From: Candidatus Dormiibacterota bacterium
GTDB lineage: Bacteria; Chloroflexota; Dormibacteria; Aeolococcales; Aeolococcaceae
NCBI GenBank assembly: GCA_019236085.1
Contig: JAFAJR010000293.1
Coordinates: 1-9,750, forward strand
DNA length: 9,750 bases
Direction of reading: 5' to 3'
This document shows, one piece after another, positions 6,980 to 9,750 of this stretch; the first letter of the stretch is position 1, and each line of letters begins with the position of its first letter. The translations under genes were made by a program, and so were the position numbers. Under the pieces are notes generated by a model. The model was not told the DNA's origin. It did no database searches and saw nothing but the letters and a program-made list of their open reading frames with translations.

Positions 6980-8269
6980 TCAAGCGGCGAGCGGCAGCGA
7001 GCGCACCAGGGTGTGCTCCCGGTCCGGGCCCACCGACACAACGTCCACCTCCGCACCGGAGAGCTCGCCCACCCGCTGGACGTAGGCCTGGCAGGCCGGC
7101 GGGAGGTCGTCGAAGCTGCGGCAGTCCCGGGTGCTCGCCTTCCACCCGGGGAGCTCCTCGTAGATCGCGTCGCAGTGCTTGAGATGCGAGATGTTGGCCA
7201 TTGGGTGGTCCCACAGCTCGCCCTTGCTGCGGTAGCCGGTGCAGATCCGGATGCGGTCGAGCGTGTCCAGAACGTCGACCTTGGTGAGCACGATGGAATC
7301 GATCCCGTTGGTGGCCACGGCGTACCGGGCGACTGCTGCGTCGTACCAGCCCACCCGGCGCGCCCGCCCGGTGGTGGTGCCGTACTCGCCGCCCGTCTCG
7401 CGGATGAAGTCGCCCAGCTCCCCCACCAGCTCGGTGGGGAAGGGACCGTAGCCCACCCGCGTGGTGTAGGCCTTGAACACGCCGATCGTCTTGTCGATGC
7501 GCGACGGCGGAATGCCGCTGCCGGTGCAGGCGCCCCCGGCGGTGGGCGACGACGAGGTGACATAGGGATAGGTGCCGGTGTCGATGTCCAGCATCACCCC
7601 CTGCGCGCCCTCCAGCAGGATGGGCCTGCGCCGCTGCAGGGCGTCCTGGATGATGGGGTAGATGTCGCGGATGTATGGGTCGATGAGCTCCGCGTAGCCA
7701 AGGTATTCGTCAAGGATGGCGCTTTCATCGAACGGCTCCGCGCCGTAGAGGCGCGTGAGCGTCTCGTTCTTGAGACGCAGCACGAAGCGCAGCTTCTTCT
7801 CCAGGAACGCCGGCTTCTGCAGGTCGCCGATGCGAAAACCGATGCGCCGCACCTTGTCCTCGTAGGCGGGACCGATGCCGCGAAAGGTGGTGCCGAGGCG
7901 GTCGTCGCCGCGCAGCTCTTCGCCCAGCTTGTCCAGCACCGGGTGGTAGGGCATCACCATGTGGGCGCGCTCGCTGATGACGAGGTTGTCGGTGGCGATG
8001 CCGTCAGCGTGGTGCAGGTCCAGCTCCTGCAGGAACGCGCGAGGGTCGACGACAACGCCGTGGCCGATGACGCACAGGGTCGCGGGGTTGAGGATGCCGC
8101 TGGGCACCAGGTGGAAGCGATGCTCGCGGCCGTTGACCACCACTGTGTGTCCGGCGTTGTTGCCACCCTGCGAACGCACCACCATGCTGACGCGGTCGGC
8201 CAGAAGGTCGATCACCTTCCCCTTGCCCTCGTCACCCCACTGCCCACCGATGAGGATCGTGACGCTCAC
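6980..8269 (-). CDS. purA: Adenylosuccinate synthase
   Basis: PurA condenses IMP with aspartate using GTP to give adenylosuccinate, the first committed step from IMP to AMP, in the cytoplasm. The 429-residue frame is the usual bacterial length and carries the family's signatures: GGQWGDEGKGK (8-18) with catalytic Asp13, NNAGHTV (37-43) with catalytic His41, LEGAQGVMLDID (219-230), GTTTGRARRVGW (297-308) with the IMP/aspartate-contacting loop, TKVD (329-332) for guanine recognition, and a C-terminal VGPDR (413-417). All expected catalytic residues are present, so it should be active. The start is GTG at 8269, which places the P-loop at the standard distance from the N-terminus. No Shine-Dalgarno sequence precedes it. 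It is monocistronic in appearance: divergent from the CPBP gene and separated by 202 bp from the large gene's start downstream. Confidence 0.98.
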   Translation of the reverse strand: MSVTILIGGQWGDEGKGKVIDLLADRVSMVVRSQGGNNAGHTVVVNGREHRFHLVPSGILNPATLCVIGHGVVVDPRAFLQELDLHHADGIATDNLVISERAHMVMPYHPVLDKLGEELRGDDRLGTTFRGIGPAYEDKVRRIGFRIGDLQKPAFLEKKLRFVLRLKNETLTRLYGAEPFDESAILDEYLGYAELIDPYIRDIYPIIQDALQRRRPILLEGAQGVMLDIDTGTYPYVTSSSPTAGGACTGSGIPPSRIDKTIGVFKAYTTRVGYGPFPTELVGELGDFIRETGGEYGTTTGRARRVGWYDAAVARYAVATNGIDSIVLTKVDVLDTLDRIRICTGYRSKGELWDHPMANISHLKHCDAIYEELPGWKASTRDCRSFDDLPPACQAYVQRVGELSGAEVDVVSVGPDREHTLVRSLPLAA

Positions 8270-8275
8270 CGCCGA

Positions 8276-8281
8276 ACACTA
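8276..8281 (-). promoter_or_regulatory. Possible leaderless -10 box for purA
   Basis: On the minus strand TAGTGT, which fits the TAnnnT core of -10 elements, lies exactly 6 nt before the GTG start at 8269. The start codon would be at the 5' end of the mRNA, consistent with the absence of a Shine-Dalgarno sequence. No good -35 is seen. Confidence 0.4.
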
Positions 8282-8322
8282 GCAGCCGCCCTGGGAATGC
8301 CGTCGCTGGAGCCGGAAGCGGC

Positions 8323-8328
8323 TATACA
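8323..8328 (+). promoter_or_regulatory. Possible leaderless -10 box for the CPBP gene
   Basis: TATACA matches TATAAT at four of six positions and lies exactly 6 nt before GTG 8335. A weak AGGA at 8328-8331 is only 3 nt from the start, so an ordinary leader and ribosome binding site look less likely than a leaderless transcript. With the purA -10 facing the other way at 8276-8281, the 65-bp gap is a compact divergent promoter region. Confidence 0.45.
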
Positions 8329-8334
8329 GGAACG

Positions 8335-9240
8335 GTGAACTCGCTGCAGGCCGCCAGCGCCAAGCCGTGGTGGCCTGCGGCGTCGGCACTGCTTGTGGCC
8401 ACAGCGGTGCTCGGCGCGGCGCTGCTGATACCGCTCGCATTCAGCGATCCCAACGGCGTCGACCCGTACATGGTCCGGCTCAGCATCGGCTCGTCGGTTC
8501 TGCTCGTCGTGTGTTGCGTCTTTCGGCGCACCCAGGCGATGCGTCCGGTGCTGCTCGCCGTGGTGGCGGCGACAGTCTCGTTCACGGTGCTCAGCGCGCT
8601 GCCCCAGCTGATCGTCGATGTGATGGGACAGCGGGCGACCTCTGGGTACTGGCACGTGCTGGGCGTCACCTCACCCGCAGGCGATTTCGAGGTGTTCTGG
8701 GCCTCGGTTGCGCAGCTGGTGGTGACCGCAGCGGCCGCCGCCCTGGCCCTGCCACTGCTTCCGCGAGACCTGCGGCCGCACTTGCGCCTCGGCCGCTTCG
8801 GCGGCGGCGCGTTGCTGGCCGCCGTGCTCGGCACAGCAGTCCTCGTGGCAGTGGTCATGGCGCTGCCCGCCACCTGGCTGGGTCGCCTTGCGCTCCAACC
8901 GATCGCGCTCGGCCGCGACATGCCGCTGCTCGGTCCCGCTAACGCGTTGCAGGGCCTGGCCCAGGAGGTGCAGTTCCGCGGCATGCTGATGGGCTCGCTG
9001 GAGCGGGTTATGCCGCAGCGGTTCGCAAATCTCTCGCAGGCGTGCTTCTTCGGCCTGGCTCACCTGGCCGTCAACTACGAGGGACCTGTGGGCCCCTTTG
9101 TACCGGTGACGATCGGCGTCGGTCTGCTGCTTGGCTGGGTGGTGCAGCGGACCAACTCCCTGTGGCCTGCGATCGTCATCCACGCTGCGGCCGACGTGCT
9201 CATCGCCGTCGGCGTGCTGCCAGGGCTGTATGGCTTCTGA
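8335..9240 (+). CDS. CPBP (Abi/Rce1-like) family intramembrane protein, atypical first motif
   Basis: A 301-residue polytopic membrane protein with roughly eight hydrophobic segments, near 12-36, 50-62, 71-95, 121-142, 157-178, 235-247, 256-272 and 277-297. The CPBP motifs are present in order in the C-terminal half: Q210-E-V-Q-F-R215-G in place of EExxxR, F239-G-L-A-H243 for FxxxH, and H283-A-A-A-D287 for Hxxx(N/D). Family members are glutamate-type intramembrane proteases related to Rce1 or are non-proteolytic relatives. The first motif glutamate, thought to be catalytic in Rce1, is glutamine here (codon CAG at 8962-8964), so activity is doubtful. Bacterial members have been linked to bacteriocin self-immunity or envelope processing, but nothing nearby fixes a substrate. 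The start is GTG 8335. The 3' end overlaps the next gene by 11 nt, suggesting an operon. Confidence 0.85.
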   Translation: MNSLQAASAKPWWPAASALLVATAVLGAALLIPLAFSDPNGVDPYMVRLSIGSSVLLVVCCVFRRTQAMRPVLLAVVAATVSFTVLSALPQLIVDVMGQRATSGYWHVLGVTSPAGDFEVFWASVAQLVVTAAAAALALPLLPRDLRPHLRLGRFGGGALLAAVLGTAVLVAVVMALPATWLGRLALQPIALGRDMPLLGPANALQGLAQEVQFRGMLMGSLERVMPQRFANLSQACFFGLAHLAVNYEGPVGPFVPVTIGVGLLLGWVVQRTNSLWPAIVIHAAADVLIAVGVLPGLYGF

Positions 9241-9750
9241 CCGCGCGGCGTCGCGCCATCTGCGCCAGGCGTTGGTTGCGTTGACTGTGCTGCAGCTCGC
9301 TCTGCCCGTTTCCGCAGCCGAGGCCGCCTCGCCGTGGTGGGAGCCGGTTGCTCTCACCGGCGAGCGCGTCACAGCTGTGCTGGGCAGCGGATCGTTCATC
9401 GAGGTGCAGACGCCACACGGTGTGCTCGAGTCGCACGACGGTGGCAGCACGTTTCAGCCGGAATCGTCACAAACCGCCTTGACGGCCCCGCCGGATGTGA
9501 CCAGCGCCGGCCGCGTCTGGTCCATCAACGCGGGCGGGACGGTGGTCACGGCAGCGGCAGCGGCGTCAGCCGCGCTGCACCACGTCGTGATTTTCGTCCC
9601 GGACCCGCGGGCACCCAACCTCGGTGCAGGCGCACACCTCATCGCCGCGCCCGCCCTGTATCCGGGCATCGTCGTCGCCGTTGCCGCCGACGGCACTGTG
9701 TGGCGCCGGGCGCAGGACGGCGGTTGGGCCCGGGCGCTGCTGCTTCTGCC
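9230..9750 (+). CDS. Secreted protein with Asp-box-like repeat, probable beta-propeller (partial)
   Basis: The frame opens at ATG 9230, inside the last codons of the CPBP gene in another frame, and stays open for 173 codons to the right edge. Residues 1-31 look like a signal peptide: basic residues in RAASRHLRQ, a hydrophobic LVALTVLQLALPV, and small residues VSAAEA for cleavage. SHDGGSTF (68-75) fits the Asp-box/BNR pattern SxDxGxT(F/W), common in sialidase-like and Ycf48-like propellers. DGTVWRR (154-160) and DGGW (163-166) suggest later blades. The product is probably extracytoplasmic, and its function is not recognisable from this fragment. A weak AGGG lies 4 nt before the ATG; the 11-nt overlap suggests translational coupling to the CPBP gene. 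Confidence 0.75.
   Translation, partial: MASDRAASRHLRQALVALTVLQLALPVSAAEAASPWWEPVALTGERVTAVLGSGSFIEVQTPHGVLESHDGGSTFQPESSQTALTAPPDVTSAGRVWSINAGGTVVTAAAAASAALHHVVIFVPDPRAPNLGAGAHLIAAPALYPGIVVAVAADGTVWRRAQDGGWARALLLL

Noticed and set aside
6650..8338. 562-codon plus-strand open frame antisense to purA and the start of the large gene
   Set aside because: It lies opposite a clear purA with intact catalytic motifs. Its translation is low-complexity His/Arg/Val/Ala-rich with no recognisable domain, as expected for the complement of GC-rich codons.
8671..9450. 259-codon minus-strand open frame opposite the CPBP gene
   Set aside because: The plus strand encodes a convincing membrane protein with three ordered motifs, whereas the antisense frame is low-complexity and spans two real genes.

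Overview
The window is GC-rich bacterial chromosomal DNA with dense, conventional genes and no sign of phage, insertion sequence, CRISPR array, tRNA or rRNA. The high GC, GTG starts, apparently leaderless promoters and a very large secreted protein with a PQQ-like propeller fused to concanavalin-A-like repeats suggest a Terrabacteria-type organism (Chloroflexota, Ca. Dormiibacterota or Actinomycetota). This placement is inference; only PurA is a possible phylogenetic marker, and it was not compared with anything.

Layout. Three genes lie on the minus strand. From right to left they are purA (6980-8269), a 1769-residue secreted multidomain protein (1468-6777), and a cytoplasmic thioredoxin-fold/NHL-repeat protein resembling eukaryotic NHLRC2 (start at 1174, running off the left edge). 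Divergent from purA, across a 65-bp gap, two plus-strand genes follow: a CPBP/Abi-family membrane protein (8335-9240) and, overlapping it by 11 nt, a signal-peptide-bearing protein with an Asp-box-like repeat (from 9230, running off the right edge).

Regulation. The large secreted protein has a near-consensus sigma-70 promoter (TTGACG-17-TATGGT), a perfect inverted repeat between the -35 and -10 boxes, a roughly 65-nt leader, and an anti-Shine-Dalgarno-perfect AGGAGGTG that selects GTG at 6777 as the start. The other three 5' ends in clear view (NHLRC2-like, purA, CPBP) each have a -10-like hexamer exactly 6 nt before the start codon, which suggests leaderless mRNAs. The 293-bp gap 1175-1467 holds a cluster of strong hairpins. 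The 196-bp gap 6784-6979 holds the large gene's promoter but no clear purA terminator.

Functional reading. purA is housekeeping. The others share a theme of repeat scaffolds and envelope or extracellular proteins, but no pathway joins them. I do not see a defence, secretion or biosynthetic system here. The most notable points are the six-repeat architecture of the giant secreted protein, its operator-like promoter, the shared leaderless geometry, the bacterial NHLRC2-like protein, and a CPBP protein whose first motif glutamate is glutamine.
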